A stretch of 64,000 nt of DNA from Rheinheimera nanhaiensis E407-8 (GCF_000296695.1 NZ_BAFK01000010.1:62001-126000), one strand, 5' to 3'; shown: positions 8,002 through 17,954, counted from the stretch's first letter. The notes: generated by a model not told the origin, from the sequence alone. A program made the numbers and translations.

Positions 8002-10095
8002 ATGGCACAGCACATTCCGCTGTTAAAGCTAACTTATGGCCAAAGTACACCGCTTGGCGCAAGCTGGGTAGCGGCTGGCGCTAAAGACAGCATTAGCCAA
8101 GACAAAGACGAAGATAGGGCAGGTCATTGGAATTTCGCCGTTTATGCGCCGGAGGCCACGGCGCTGACATTGTGCTTGTTTCAAAGCGATACTGAAGAGC
8201 TACTGGCAGAGATTGCCTTTAGCGCCCGCACCGGCGATATCTGGCATTTAGCCGTAACCGGCATTGCGCCGGGCACCTTATACGCTTTTAAAGCCGATGG
8301 GCCAATGCAGCCCGGCCAGGGCTTGCTGTTTGATAACGAGCGCATTTTACTTGACCCTTATGTAAAACAGCTTAACCGCAGCATCAGCTTTAACGAGCGC
8401 TTATATGGCACAAAAAGCCATTTTATGCTGGCCAAGGGCGTGTTAAGCCAGCACGAATTTGACTGGCAGGACAGCGTAAAACCGAATATTGCACGGGAAA
8501 AAACCGTTATTTACGAAGCGCATGTCAAAGGCATGACCATGTGCCACCCTGAGGTGCCCGAGCATCTGCGCGGCACTTATCTTGGCCTGTGTCATCCGGC
8601 CATTATTCTGCATTTACAGCAGCTGGGCATTACCAGCCTGCAACTGTTACCAGTGGCGGCCTTTATGAGCGAGCCCAGGCTGAATAAGCTGCAACTGAGT
8701 AATTACTGGGGCTATAACCCGGTGAGTTTTTTTGCCCCCGAGCCGCGTTATCAATGTCAGGATGCCCTGACTGAGTTTAAAACCCTGGTGCGTACTTATC
8801 ATCAGGCTGGTATTGAAGTCATTCTGGATGTGGTGTTTAACCACACGGCAGAGGGGGGCGATGATGGCCCGCTGCTGAGTTTTCGCGGCCTGGCTAACCG
8901 GCATTATTACCTGTTTGAAAGCCATGCCGATATTACCGATTTTAGCCAAAGCTGTAATTACACTGGCTGTGGCAATACGGTAAATCTGGCCCAGCCGATG
9001 GTACAAAAGCTGGTGATGGATGCACTGCGTTATTGGGCCACCGAGATGCAGGTCGATGGCTTTCGCTTTGATTTAGCCACCACACTGGCGCGTGAACATA
9101 AAAGGTTTAACCCTTATGCCGCGTTTTTTCAGATCATCGCGCAAGATCCGGTATTAAGCCAGCTTAAGCTGATTGCCGAGCCGTGGGATGTCGGCCCGAT
9201 GGGCTATCAGCTGGGGCAGTTTCCGCCACAGTGGTCAGAGCTAAACGATAAGTGCCGCGATACCTTCCGCGCCTTCTGGCGTGGCAATAAAGGCGTACTG
9301 CCGGAATTTACTACCCGCCTGTTGGGCTCGCGCGATATCTTTCAGAAGCACCACAAACCGGCCTGTTGCAGTGTGAATTATCTGACCTACCATGACGGCT
9401 TTACGCTGCAGGATCTGGTGAGTTATCAGGATAAACACAACTGGTTAAATGGCGAAGAAAACCGTGATGGCCACAGCCATAACTTAAGTTGTAACCACGG
9501 GGTAGAGGGGCCCACCAAAGATAAATCAATTATCGCTAGCCGCTACCTGCATAAGCGCAATCTGGTCGCCACCTTGTTGTTAAGCCAGGGCATGATCCAC
9601 TGGCTGGGCGGCGACGAGTTAAGCCATAGCCAGCGTGGTAATAACAACGCCTATTGTCAAGATAACGACATCAGCTGGCTCGACTGGCATCTGGATAGCG
9701 ATGAGCAGGACTTTTTCGACTTTGTCTGTCAGATGCTGGCATTTCGGCGCCAATACAGCTGTTTACAGCAGTTATCCTTGCTGGACGATAACTACCAGCT
9801 GCATGGCGAAAAACATCAGATTTGCTGGTACCTGCCCGATGGCAGCGAAAAGCAGCAGCACGACTGGCACGACCCCGAGCGTTCAGCCTGTATCTTTCAA
9901 ATTACCAATAAACACAGCAATGCCAGTTTATTGTGCATTATGAACGCTTCCAGCGACGCCTTGGTGGTTAGTTTACCCAAACGCCCCTGGCAGCCGCTGT
10001 TTGACACCAGCATAAACAAAGGTATGGCGTCTAAGGCTAAGGAAAAACAGCAGCAGTACCAGCAAAATGCCAACAGTATCTCGGTCTGGCTGTAG
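8002..10095 (+). CDS. glgX: Glycogen debranching enzyme (GH13_11, isoamylase type)
   Basis: GlgX hydrolyses alpha-1,6 links in phosphorylase-limited glycogen, releasing short maltodextrins. The 697-residue protein is somewhat longer than the Escherichia coli one (657). It carries CBM48 (WNFAVYAPEATALTLCLF), the barrel motifs NYWGYNPVSFFAPEPRY and DVVFNHTAEG, nucleophile Asp357 in DGFRFDLATTL, acid Glu in AEPWDVG, and Asp in TYHDGFTLQDLV. Near residue 610 a stretch (LPDGSEKQQHDWHDPERSA) belongs to the C-terminal region of this family. It follows glgB by 54 bases and very likely shares its transcript. No glycogen phosphorylase gene is adjacent; it must lie elsewhere. Confidence 0.96.
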   Translation: MAQHIPLLKLTYGQSTPLGASWVAAGAKDSISQDKDEDRAGHWNFAVYAPEATALTLCLFQSDTEELLAEIAFSARTGDIWHLAVTGIAPGTLYAFKADGPMQPGQGLLFDNERILLDPYVKQLNRSISFNERLYGTKSHFMLAKGVLSQHEFDWQDSVKPNIAREKTVIYEAHVKGMTMCHPEVPEHLRGTYLGLCHPAIILHLQQLGITSLQLLPVAAFMSEPRLNKLQLSNYWGYNPVSFFAPEPRYQCQDALTEFKTLVRTYHQAGIEVILDVVFNHTAEGGDDGPLLSFRGLANRHYYLFESHADITDFSQSCNYTGCGNTVNLAQPMVQKLVMDALRYWATEMQVDGFRFDLATTLAREHKRFNPYAAFFQIIAQDPVLSQLKLIAEPWDVGPMGYQLGQFPPQWSELNDKCRDTFRAFWRGNKGVLPEFTTRLLGSRDIFQKHHKPACCSVNYLTYHDGFTLQDLVSYQDKHNWLNGEENRDGHSHNLSCNHGVEGPTKDKSIIASRYLHKRNLVATLLLSQGMIHWLGGDELSHSQRGNNNAYCQDNDISWLDWHLDSDEQDFFDFVCQMLAFRRQYSCLQQLSLLDDNYQLHGEKHQICWYLPDGSEKQQHDWHDPERSACIFQITNKHSNASLLCIMNASSDALVVSLPKRPWQPLFDTSINKGMASKAKEKQQQYQQNANSISVWL

Positions 10096-10115
10096 GTTTA
10101 TCGGCCGTGTTTTTG

Positions 10116-10121
10116 TATAAT
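10116..10121 (+). promoter_or_regulatory. Probable -10 element of the gnd promoter
   Basis: A perfect TATAAT lies about 70 bases before gnd, just after the glgX stop. No good -35 is visible at the right spacing. Confidence 0.35.
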
Positions 10122-10189
10122 GCGCGCCGTTCAGACGTGCCAGCGGGCGGCTTGGCACGTACCAGTGAAAAATAATAAAGGAATGTCAG

Positions 10190-11719
10190 ATGACAGACAC
10201 AGCTGCACTTTGCGATATCGGCTTTGTTGGCGCCGGTGTAATGGGCAAAAACCTTATTCTGAACCTGGCTGACAACGGCTACCGCGTGGCAGCGTTCGAC
10301 CTTGATCACCAAAAACTGGAAGCCGTGCTGGCGCAGGATAAAGCCGAGCGTGGTGACAAGCCGGCCCGGGTGATCGCCTGTAGCTCTTACACTGAATTAT
10401 TGTCGCGCCTGTCAGCGCCGCATTTAATTGTATTATCGGTACCGGCCGGCAAACCGGTAGATGATGTCTGTCATAAGCTGATTGACGCCGGTATTCAGGC
10501 CGACGATATTATTGTCGATACCGGTAACAGCCTGTGGACTGACACAGTAGCGCGGGAAAAAGACTACGAAGGCAAGTTTATTTTCTTCTCTACGGCGGTA
10601 TCGGGCGGTGAAGTAGGCGCCCGTTTTGGCCCCTCACTGATGCCAAGTGGCGACCCGTACGCCTGGACCCGCATTAAACCCTTATGGCAGGCGATTGCCG
10701 CTAAAGTCGATCCTGCCACCGGTAAGCCGATAGAGCGCTTTGAGCCGGGCAATCCGGTGACCGAAGGCGAGCCCTGTGCCGCCTACATTGGCCCCAGCGG
10801 CTCTGGCCACTATGTCAAAATGGTGCACAATGGCATTGAATACGCCGATATGCAGCTGATTTGTGAAGCCTATCAGGTTATGCGTGACATTCTGGGCATG
10901 ACAGCTGCCGAAATTGCCAGTGTGTTTACCGGCTGGAACAACGGCAAGTTGCACAGCTACCTGATGGACATCAGTGCCCAGGTACTGGCCACTAAAGACT
11001 CTGAAACCGGCTTGCCGCTGGTGGATGTGATTATGGATAAAGCCGGCCAAAAAGGCACCGGCCTGTGGACAGCCGTCAGCAGCTTGCAGCTGGGTAGCCC
11101 ATCGCCCACCATTGCTGAGGCAGTATATGCCCGCTCCTTGTCTGCACTGAAGCACGAACGGGTAAAAGCCGCTACGGTACTGGCCGGCCCGGCGCAAAAC
11201 CTGATTTCGCCGGAGCAGAAAGCCGAGATCATTCAGGCACTGCACGATGCGCTGTATTGCGCCAAGATCTGTGTCTACGCTCAGGGTTTTCACCTGATGA
11301 AAACCGCTGCCGACGAGCATGGCTGGCAACTTAATTTTGCTGAAATTGCCAAGATCTGGCGCGCTGGCTGTATTATTCGCGCGGTGTTTTTACAGTCGAT
11401 CACCGAGGCTTACGAGCGCAACGACGAGCTGGAAAACCTGCTGCTGGACCCGTTTTTTGCCAAGCAAATTTCGGTGTACCAGCAAAACTGGCGCAAGGCT
11501 GTCGCCAACGCGACCTTAGCCGGCATACCGGTGGCGGCGCTAAGCTCAGCCCTTAGCTACTACGACTCCTACCGTACTGCTGTGCTGCCTGCCAACTTAT
11601 TGCAGGGGCAGCGGGACTTTTTTGGTGCCCATACCTTTGAGCGTACCGATAAAGCCAAAGGCAAAATGTTCCATGTAGACTGGAGCCATAGTGATCGGCC
11701 AATGGTGAAAATAAAATGA
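10190..11719 (+). CDS. gnd: 6-phosphogluconate dehydrogenase, decarboxylating
   Basis: Converts 6-phosphogluconate to ribulose 5-phosphate with NADP reduction in the oxidative pentose phosphate pathway. The 509-residue protein is longer than the Escherichia coli enzyme (468). Visible: the dinucleotide-binding [28 protein letters not shown], the substrate/catalytic region [20 protein letters not shown] with the catalytic Lys and Asn, and [12 protein letters not shown]. The C-terminal part contains [10 protein letters not shown] and YDSYRT, which are typical. The stop codon overlaps the purT start by four bases (ATGA), so the two are translationally coupled. A GGAATG ribosome site precedes the ATG. 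Confidence 0.96.
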   Translation: MTDTAALCDIGFVGAGVMGKNLILNLADNGYRVAAFDLDHQKLEAVLAQDKAERGDKPARVIACSSYTELLSRLSAPHLIVLSVPAGKPVDDVCHKLIDAGIQADDIIVDTGNSLWTDTVAREKDYEGKFIFFSTAVSGGEVGARFGPSLMPSGDPYAWTRIKPLWQAIAAKVDPATGKPIERFEPGNPVTEGEPCAAYIGPSGSGHYVKMVHNGIEYADMQLICEAYQVMRDILGMTAAEIASVFTGWNNGKLHSYLMDISAQVLATKDSETGLPLVDVIMDKAGQKGTGLWTAVSSLQLGSPSPTIAEAVYARSLSALKHERVKAATVLAGPAQNLISPEQKAEIIQALHDALYCAKICVYAQGFHLMKTAADEHGWQLNFAEIAKIWRAGCIIRAVFLQSITEAYERNDELENLLLDPFFAKQISVYQQNWRKAVANATLAGIPVAALSSALSYYDSYRTAVLPANLLQGQRDFFGAHTFERTDKAKGKMFHVDWSHSDRPMVKIK

Positions 11720-12906
11720 GTACTTTCACAATAGGCACCCCCGGTGCGGCCAGCGCCACCAAAGTGTTGTTACTAGGTGCAGGCGAGCTTGGCAAAGAGC
11801 TGTGCATCGAATTAAAGCGCTACGGCTGTGAAGTGATAGCGGTAGACCGTTACCCTAATGCACCGGCCATGCAGGTGGCCGACAAAGCTGTGGTCATGTC
11901 GATGCTGGATAACGCGGCACTGCGCCAGCTGGTAATTAGCGAAAAGCCGGCACTGATTGTGCCCGAGCTGGAAGCCATTGCCACCTCAGTGCTGATTGAG
12001 CTTGAAGACGCCGGTTTTAACGTAGTGCCAAGCGCCAAAGCCGTTAACCTGACGATGAACCGCGAAGGCATTCGCCGCCTGGCAGCTGAAGAGCTGAAGC
12101 TTGCGACCTCGCCCTATGTGTTTGCCAACGATAAAGACAGCTTTGTCGCTGCCGTGCAGCAAATTGGTTATCCGTGCGTGGTAAAACCGATAATGTCCTC
12201 CAGCGGCAAAGGCCAAAGCGTACTGCGCTCTGATGCCGATCTGGATGGCGCCTGGTTGTATGCGCAGGAAGGCGGCCGCGCCGGCAAGGGCAGGGTGATC
12301 GTCGAGGGCTTTATCGACTTCGACTACGAAATTACTTTGCTTACGGTAAATTCGCTGTCCGGTATTCAATATTGTGCGCCTATCGGCCATCGGCAGGAAA
12401 AAGGCGACTACCGCGAAAGCTGGCAGCCGCAGCAGATGAGTGAACAAGCACTGGCCAAGGCGAAACACTATGCCAAAGCGGTGGTAGAGGCCTTAGGTGG
12501 CCACGGTTTATTTGGCGTCGAACTGTTTATTAAGGGCGATGCGGTGTACTTCTCCGAAGTGTCACCCAGGCCACACGATACCGGCATGGTCACCCTGATT
12601 TCACAGCAACTAAGTGAATTTGCCCTGCATGCGCGCGCTATTCTGGGCTTGCCCATTCCGCAAATTAAACAATATGGCCCGGCCGCCTCGGCGGTGTTGT
12701 TAGTGCCCGGCCACAGCGCCGATATTCAGTATCAGGGGTTAGCCGACGCCTTAGCCGAACCGGATACCGAACTGCGTATATTCGGTAAACCCGAAGTGCA
12801 AGGCGAGCGGCGCATGGGCGTAGCACTGGCACTCAGTGACAGTGTCGAAGCCGCGACACAAAAAGCGCTTAACGTGATTAGCAAGTTAACCGTAACGCTT
12901 AATTAG
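11716..12906 (+). CDS. purT: Formate-dependent phosphoribosylglycinamide formyltransferase (GAR transformylase 2)
   Basis: PurT uses formate and ATP to formylate GAR, the folate-independent third step of purine synthesis. The 396-residue protein is an ATP-grasp enzyme: N-terminal [17 protein letters not shown], then [25 protein letters not shown], the ATP-grasp SSGKGQSV loop, [16 protein letters not shown], and [19 protein letters not shown]. These are diagnostic for PurT rather than PurK. It overlaps gnd by four bases, so expression is probably coupled to the pentose phosphate enzyme. This pairing makes metabolic sense because ribose phosphate feeds purine synthesis, but the functional link is inference. 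Confidence 0.97.
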   Translation: MSTFTIGTPGAASATKVLLLGAGELGKELCIELKRYGCEVIAVDRYPNAPAMQVADKAVVMSMLDNAALRQLVISEKPALIVPELEAIATSVLIELEDAGFNVVPSAKAVNLTMNREGIRRLAAEELKLATSPYVFANDKDSFVAAVQQIGYPCVVKPIMSSSGKGQSVLRSDADLDGAWLYAQEGGRAGKGRVIVEGFIDFDYEITLLTVNSLSGIQYCAPIGHRQEKGDYRESWQPQQMSEQALAKAKHYAKAVVEALGGHGLFGVELFIKGDAVYFSEVSPRPHDTGMVTLISQQLSEFALHARAILGLPIPQIKQYGPAASAVLLVPGHSADIQYQGLADALAEPDTELRIFGKPEVQGERRMGVALALSDSVEAATQKALNVISKLTVTLN

Positions 12907-12918
12907 CGGTATTAAAGC

Positions 12919-12943
12919 AAAACCACCTACGGGTGGTTTTTTA
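12919..12943 (+). terminator. Rho-independent terminator after gnd-purT
   Basis: AAACCACC-TACG-GGTGGTTTTTT forms a stem with a T run 13 bases past the purT stop. Confidence 0.85.
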
Positions 12944-13072
12944 ATAACTTAAATTGTAAACGTATTGTTTTATTTTGAGTTAAACCCAAAACATGATATT
13001 GGACTTAAGGGTATGTTGAGATTTTTCATCGTTAGCTGGGCTTTGCTGTCTTTTCGGTATTTCACCAGATAG

Positions 13073-13216
13073 CGCAGCTGGCAAAGCTGGACCGGGGCAT
13101 TTCCGCAAGGGCGGGCGGTGTTAACCGATAAAAGCGGCCATTTTGTTCAGTTTGATGAGCCACAGCTGGTTTTGACAGAGCTTAAACAACTAATCAGCCT
13201 GTTAGATAAATATTAA
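13073..13216 (+). pseudogene. Remnant of an alpha/beta hydrolase (C-terminal end only)
   Basis: A frame ending in TAA ten bases before the next gene reads RSWQSWTGAFPQGRAVLTD, then KSGHFVQFDEPQLVLTEL and QLISLLDKY. The SGHFVQFDEP segment is the classic C-terminal catalytic-His region of alpha/beta hydrolases. Upstream the frame is closed by TAG at 13070 and no start or nucleophile elbow is present, so the gene body is gone. The stretch from 12944 to 13072 is AT-rich and holds nothing else I can identify. Probably a deletion scar; the adjacent serine hydrolase may have been its partner. Confidence 0.6.
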
Positions 13217-13225
13217 GGGCAAGAG

Positions 13226-14386
13226 ATGAAATTAAATAGCAACCTGCTTTCAAGCACACTAAAACGAAATTTAAGCTTGTTGATGTTTGGTATTACGTTT
13301 TTTTTATCACATACCGCCACTGCCGAGCCTGAACAACACATTGTTGTGCAAAATCTGCAAGCCTGGCATCAGCGGGCTATTGCCGGTGGTTTTGATGGGC
13401 AGGTCTTGGTAATGCAGGCTGGCAAGCCGTTGTTACATCATGCTTATGGGATGGCAGATTATGAGGCAAATAAGGCTTTTAGCACTGACACTGTGTTTGA
13501 CATTGGCTCTATTACCAAACAATTTACCGCCGCTGCCATATTAAAGCTGCAAGAGCAGGGCAAGCTGCAACTTATCGACACACTTGAGCGTTTTTTTCCT
13601 GAAGCTCCGGCAGACAAGCAGTCGATTAGTTTACACCAGTTACTTACGCACAGCTCTGGCCTGGTAAACAATTTATCCGGTGGCGATTACAGTAAAGTCA
13701 GCCGTAACACTTTTATCAGGCGCTTGTTTAAATCACCACTTGAGGCGTCACCTGGCAGCAGTTTTTCCTATTCCAATGCCGGTTACGCCTTACTGGGGTT
13801 AGTTATTGAACGGGCCTCCGGCCAAAGTTATGAGCAGTATGTACAACAGCATTTGTTGCAGCCTGCCGGCTTGCGAGCTACCGGCTATACAGTGCCGGAC
13901 TGGCAAGCCTTGCCGATAGCGACAGGTTATGAATTAAAACGCGATAGTTTTTGGCGTGGCAAGGCGGATGGTAGTAGCGAGCGCTGGGGCACGCCATTGG
14001 AAAAGTCGTGGGATAAAGATGGACCCTGGTGGAACCTACATGCTAATGGCGGCTTTTTATCGACTATTGGCGATCTCACACGCTGGCACCAGGCATTACA
14101 AACCGAATCGGTGCTTACGAAAGCGTCAACCGCATTACTGTTTAGACCACATGTCGCTACAACTCGCGCTGGAACCTATTATGGTTATGGCTGGATAACA
14201 GAACCTGCAGGGGAACATGGTAAAGTGGTGCGCCATGGTGGCAGTAACGGCATCTTTAGTACGGACTTGCGTTATTACTCTGACAGCCAATTGCTGATTA
14301 TTTTTATGACCAACAATGATAGCCGGTTTTTTCCGGACTACCGGGACACCTTACTGGCTTCAGTATTCACAATTACAAAGGAATAG
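13226..14386 (+). CDS. Exported serine hydrolase, beta-lactamase/D-Ala-D-Ala carboxypeptidase fold
   Basis: A 386-residue protein with a signal peptide (hydrophobic segment around residues 17-32 ending TATAEP). The class C beta-lactamase-like triad of motifs is intact: SITK (SxxK) near residue 97, YSN (YxN) near residue 185 in SYSNAGYALLGLVIERASG, and HGG near the C terminus in VVRHGGSNGIFST. Such proteins act in the periplasm on D-amino acid peptides, esters or beta-lactams; the substrate cannot be told from sequence. It follows the hydrolase remnant by ten bases and is followed two bases later by a GFA-domain gene. A second member of the fold lies at 20.7 kb. Confidence 0.88.
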   Translation: MKLNSNLLSSTLKRNLSLLMFGITFFLSHTATAEPEQHIVVQNLQAWHQRAIAGGFDGQVLVMQAGKPLLHHAYGMADYEANKAFSTDTVFDIGSITKQFTAAAILKLQEQGKLQLIDTLERFFPEAPADKQSISLHQLLTHSSGLVNNLSGGDYSKVSRNTFIRRLFKSPLEASPGSSFSYSNAGYALLGLVIERASGQSYEQYVQQHLLQPAGLRATGYTVPDWQALPIATGYELKRDSFWRGKADGSSERWGTPLEKSWDKDGPWWNLHANGGFLSTIGDLTRWHQALQTESVLTKASTALLFRPHVATTRAGTYYGYGWITEPAGEHGKVVRHGGSNGIFSTDLRYYSDSQLLIIFMTNNDSRFFPDYRDTLLASVFTITKE

Positions 14387-14387
14387 T

Positions 14388-14792
14388 ATGTATCAGGGAG
14401 CTTGTTTATGCGGCGCTGTTGAAGTTGAAATTCACGGCCCGATTAGCAGTATTATTCATTGTCACTGCTCGTTGTGCCGTAAATCCAGCGGCACGGCTTT
14501 TGCTACCAATGGCTTTGTACAGCGGGCGGATTTTAAACTGGTAAAGGGGGAGGCTGAGCTAAGCCAGTTTGCCTTTAAACCGGGGCGGTTGCGGCATTTT
14601 TGCCGGCACTGCGGCTCACCCGTGTACAGCAGTAATGCGCAAGATCCAAGCCGTTTGCGGCTACGCTTGGGTATTTTAACCACAGATATTAGCGAGCGGC
14701 CGATATCACACAATTTTTATAGCAGTAAAGCGAATTGGGAAGATCTCGATGCTGCTTTGCCACGTTATGATAGTTTTGAACCCGGCCGCTAA
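14388..14792 (+). CDS. GFA-domain (glutathione-dependent formaldehyde-activating family) protein
   Basis: A 134-residue zinc-binding protein of the Mss4-like fold. The expected Cys ligands are in place: GACLCGAVEVEI at the N terminus, HCHCSLCRKSSGTAF near residue 30, and FCRHCGSPVYSS near residue 72. Start chosen at the ATG two bases past the upstream stop, with AAAGGA as ribosome site inside the end of that gene, so the pair is probably an operon. Members of this family are mostly uncharacterised; despite the name most are not shown to act on formaldehyde. Cytoplasmic, no signal peptide. Confidence 0.87.
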   Translation: MYQGACLCGAVEVEIHGPISSIIHCHCSLCRKSSGTAFATNGFVQRADFKLVKGEAELSQFAFKPGRLRHFCRHCGSPVYSSNAQDPSRLRLRLGILTTDISERPISHNFYSSKANWEDLDAALPRYDSFEPGR

Positions 14793-14942
14793 TCCTTTTG
14801 CTGGAGTCTGTAGCTATTATCACCAGATAAAATAGCTGGTATTTAACGCAATTGATTGAATTCATATTTGTAAACAACTATAACTAAACCTGCACTGCGT
14901 GTTTATGCTGTTGCTGTTTCATAATGATGTCACGGAGGGGGT

Positions 14943-15470
14943 ATGTTGTTACGAAGGATATGTCTGGTCAGTACCTGTCTGTTTACTACCTTGCTTGCCA
15001 GTGCCACTGTGTTGGCCAAACCTTTGGTAGACTTTTCAGCCGAGCAGAATAAACTCTGCTGGAAGATGATAGAGCAAAAAAACACCGGCCATTGCAAACT
15101 GCATTTTAACCGCTTAGATGGTAAAACCTTTGCCTATCCGTCACGTGATGAGATCTCCCGTGCTTTTAGCCGCTATTTCAGTGCGCGCACAGAGTTTCCT
15201 ACCTCGTTTCAGCAGATGGAATATGCGCTGCAGTTTTTTAACTACAGCCTGGAGCGTTATCCGGTGCGTGACAGTTTAAATTATATCCGCAGTAATGACG
15301 GTACCACGCAGCTCAGTATGACCATTTTAACCTCCGCCAGCGGTGGCTACAGTTTTATCCTGGCCGACAGCGACGCGCACTTTCGCCAGGTTGTCGATGC
15401 GCTGCAATACCCCAAACCGCGTCCTGCAACGCATTATTACCGCAATATTGCCAGGCTATTTACCGAATAA
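14943..15470 (+). CDS. Exported protein of unknown function
   Basis: A 175-residue protein with a clear signal peptide (RRICLVSTCLFTTLLASATVLAKP, cut probably after VLA near residue 25). The mature part has two Cys near its start (KLCWKMIEQ and GHCKLHF) that could form a disulfide. The remainder is rich in aromatic residues and Arg (RAFSRYFSART, FFNYSLERYP, HYYRNIARLF). A GGAGG ribosome site lies a few bases before the ATG. It stands alone between the GFA gene and the convergent phosphatase gene. I do not recognise a family. Confidence 0.75.
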   Translation: MLLRRICLVSTCLFTTLLASATVLAKPLVDFSAEQNKLCWKMIEQKNTGHCKLHFNRLDGKTFAYPSRDEISRAFSRYFSARTEFPTSFQQMEYALQFFNYSLERYPVRDSLNYIRSNDGTTQLSMTILTSASGGYSFILADSDAHFRQVVDALQYPKPRPATHYYRNIARLFTE

Positions 15471-15481
15471 CCCGGCAGGCG

Positions 15482-17272
15482 TTAGCCTAAACTCAGGCGT
15501 GGCGCGGCATCGGGCAGCCATTCTACGAGTGCGGTTTGCTGCCGCTGGAGCAATAACTGGCCTTGTACGGCGCTGATATCATCGACAAAGAGCCACTGAC
15601 AATCCAGCTGCTCGCGGCTGATGTTTAACAGCATAAAGCCTCGGTCATACACATTGGCATACTGCAAACCCGGCACCAGTTGCACCAAGGCGGTTTCTGC
15701 AGCGACTGCAGCGTCGCGGTCCGGCAGGTTAATATATTGCTCTAGACCTGGCGAGGTGACTGATGCGGTAGCAAGCTCAACTGCTACAGGCGTACCATCA
15801 GCTAAATCGATATGATTTGCCCAGGCATTGTGGGTATCGCCAGCCAGCACCACCAGCTTTTTCCCCAGGTTACTTACGTGTTGCAAAATTTGCTCGCGCT
15901 CTGCAGGGTAGCCATCCCAGGCATCCAGGTTGTATGGGATCGCCGGCAGTTGCAATAAAGCAATAACCTCTGGTGTCAGTCGTGCCTGATTTGCCTGTAA
16001 ATATGCCAGTTGCTCCGCCGTCAAGCTGGCATCGCCAGCCTGTGCGCGGGCAGCCAGCTGTGCCAGGGTAGCAAGCTCGGCGTAGGCGCTGATACTGAGC
16101 TGTTGGGTGGCTATTGCTGCAGGTAGCAACATGCGGCCCATTAGTACCTGTTGTCCCAACAACTGCCAACGTGCGTCCGACTGGTTTAGCTTGTCTAGCA
16201 ACCAGGTTAGCTGCTCGCTGCCTAGCAAGGTGCGGCCTTGTTGCATTAAATCGCTGCTAAAAGCCGTACTGTCTAACTGACCGCTGGTTGCATCGATATA
16301 ATTTGCGTAGTCAAGCTGTTGGTCGCGGCCTATTACACGGGTGTCCAGCATCATTAAATTGACCAGATCACCAAATTCAAACTGGCGATAAATACTCAGC
16401 TCGTCATTAGGTGCAACCGGTCTTATTGGCATCCACTCAAAATAGGCTTTGAGGGCAGCTTGTTTACGCTCGCCAAAATCGCCTTCGTCTGCCTGATGAT
16501 TTTCGGCGCCAGCGCGCCAAGTATCATTGGTTATTTCATGGTCATCCCATACGGCAATAAAGGGCGCTGTGGCATGTAGTTGTTGCAGCGCCGGGTCGCT
16601 GCGGTACTGGGCATAACGTTGGCGGTAGTCATCCAGGCTGATAATTTCTGTAGCCGGTTCAGACAGCCGGCCAAGAGCGGCGGCATTTTCGCTGGCATAG
16701 CCATCAGTACCATATTCGTAAATGTAATCGCCCAGATGGATAACCGCATCTAAATCGGCCACCTCGGCAGCCTTGGCATAAACATGAAAATAGCCGGCCG
16801 GGTAGTTCGAGCAGGAAAACACTGCCAGTTTTATGCTATTTACGCCGGCGTCGGGCAACGTTTTCGCACGCCCCGTGGCTGAGACCACGTTGCCGGCACT
16901 AAAGCGGTAGTAATACACTGTGCCAGCGTTTAGCTCGCGCACATCAATTTTTACGGTAAAATCACTGGCTGCACTGGTATCGGTAAGGCCACTGCGAATA
17001 ATCCGGCTAAAGGCGGCATCTTCTGCCAGTTGCCATCTTATTGGCACTAACGGGGCATCTGCGGTTACTCTGGTCCACAATATCAGCGCATCTGCTGCAG
17101 GATCACCGCTGGCAACGCCATGTAAAAACTGTACTTGATAGGGTAGCGGCTCCAGCTCAGTGTTATCACTGCTGCATCCAAGCAGACTGGTAGAGATTAC
17201 GGCAGTACCGAAGCCAGCAGCAGAAGCTTTTAAAAAATCACGGCGGGTAAGCGGGCGATTAAAAGAGGTCAT
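15482..17272 (-). CDS. phoD: PhoD-type alkaline phosphatase/phosphodiesterase, Tat-exported
   Basis: A 596-residue secreted metallophosphatase. The N terminus has a twin-arginine signal (TRRDFLKASAAGFG) followed by a lipobox-like SLLGCSS, so it may be a lipoprotein. An N-terminal Fn3-like PhoD domain (HGVASGDPAADALILWTRVT, residues 50 to about 140) precedes the catalytic domain with metal ligands in FSCSNYPAG, HLGDYIYEYG, WDDHEITND and LAGDTHNAW. The family hydrolyses phosphomonoesters or diesters outside the cytoplasm. No Pho box could be identified by eye in the 170 bases shared with msrB. The start has an AGGAG ribosome site. It ends 12 bases from the convergent unknown gene. Confidence 0.9.
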   Translation of the reverse strand: MTSFNRPLTRRDFLKASAAGFGTAVISTSLLGCSSDNTELEPLPYQVQFLHGVASGDPAADALILWTRVTADAPLVPIRWQLAEDAAFSRIIRSGLTDTSAASDFTVKIDVRELNAGTVYYYRFSAGNVVSATGRAKTLPDAGVNSIKLAVFSCSNYPAGYFHVYAKAAEVADLDAVIHLGDYIYEYGTDGYASENAAALGRLSEPATEIISLDDYRQRYAQYRSDPALQQLHATAPFIAVWDDHEITNDTWRAGAENHQADEGDFGERKQAALKAYFEWMPIRPVAPNDELSIYRQFEFGDLVNLMMLDTRVIGRDQQLDYANYIDATSGQLDSTAFSSDLMQQGRTLLGSEQLTWLLDKLNQSDARWQLLGQQVLMGRMLLPAAIATQQLSISAYAELATLAQLAARAQAGDASLTAEQLAYLQANQARLTPEVIALLQLPAIPYNLDAWDGYPAEREQILQHVSNLGKKLVVLAGDTHNAWANHIDLADGTPVAVELATASVTSPGLEQYINLPDRDAAVAAETALVQLVPGLQYANVYDRGFMLLNISREQLDCQWLFVDDISAVQGQLLLQRQQTALVEWLPDAAPRLSLG

Positions 17273-17338
17273 TATTATTCTCCTGGTTAGACCAGTGCAG
17301 TGAAGCAGAGTTAAGTGACAATAATGTGAAATCGTTAA

Positions 17339-17367
17339 TTGAAACTGGTTTTATCCGTTAATATAGC
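17339..17367 (+). promoter_or_regulatory. Probable sigma-70 promoter of msrB
   Basis: TTGAAA, 17 bases, TATAGC, about 75 bases ahead of the msrB start codon. Confidence 0.5.
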
Positions 17368-17442
17368 TGCACTGAACAGGCGGTGAGAGTTCGCCGTAAA
17401 AACACTTGTTACTTAAGTCATACTTTGCACAGGAGCAAAAAA

Positions 17443-17829
17443 ATGAAACTTACCGAGCAGCAGTGGCGTGAACGCCTAAGTGACGAGCAATACCGGGTTA
17501 CCCGCTTAAAAGGCACTGAATATCCGTTTAGCGGCGAACTGCTGCATAACGAGCAGGCCGGTAGTTACCACTGTATTTGCTGTGGTGAAATGCTGTTTAG
17601 CTCAGAGACTAAATTTGATGCCGGCTGTGGCTGGCCCAGTTTTTATCAGGCGCTGGAGGGCAAGGTAAACTACCAGCGTGATACCAGCCATGGCATGGTT
17701 CGCACCGAAATTCTCTGTGCTAACTGTGATGCCCACTTAGGCCATGTGTTTGACGATGGCCCGGCGCCGACCGGTCAGCGCTACTGTGTTAATTCAGTGT
17801 CGTTAAGCTTTAACCGCCGCGGCGAATAA
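17443..17829 (+). CDS. msrB: Peptide-methionine (R)-S-oxide reductase
   Basis: Reduces the R-epimer of methionine sulfoxide in oxidised proteins. The 128-residue length from the ATG with an AGGAG site twelve bases upstream matches the family; an earlier in-frame start would add 20 residues that look like leader RNA. Zinc-binding pairs are CICCGEM and [12 protein letters not shown], and the catalytic Cys lies in RYCVNSVSL. The substrate loop [11 protein letters not shown] is also present. As in Escherichia coli it neighbours a gap gene, though here the long paralogue rather than gapA. Confidence 0.96.
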   Translation: MKLTEQQWRERLSDEQYRVTRLKGTEYPFSGELLHNEQAGSYHCICCGEMLFSSETKFDAGCGWPSFYQALEGKVNYQRDTSHGMVRTEILCANCDAHLGHVFDDGPAPTGQRYCVNSVSLSFNRRGE

Positions 17830-17954
17830 AAAAGCTGTAACTGTTGTCGTAGCCTTTCAACTTCTATTACAATACGCGCCGGCAAAGCAGCAGCGGCGCA
17901 GACCGTGCTTTGGCCACCCTATTAATTCATCTTACTGAAGTAAAAGGCCGACAC

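Noticed and set aside
17830-17954. Possible HexR box before the long GAPDH gene
   Set aside because: Only the half site ATTACA matches; the other half has three mismatches, within chance for AT-rich DNA.
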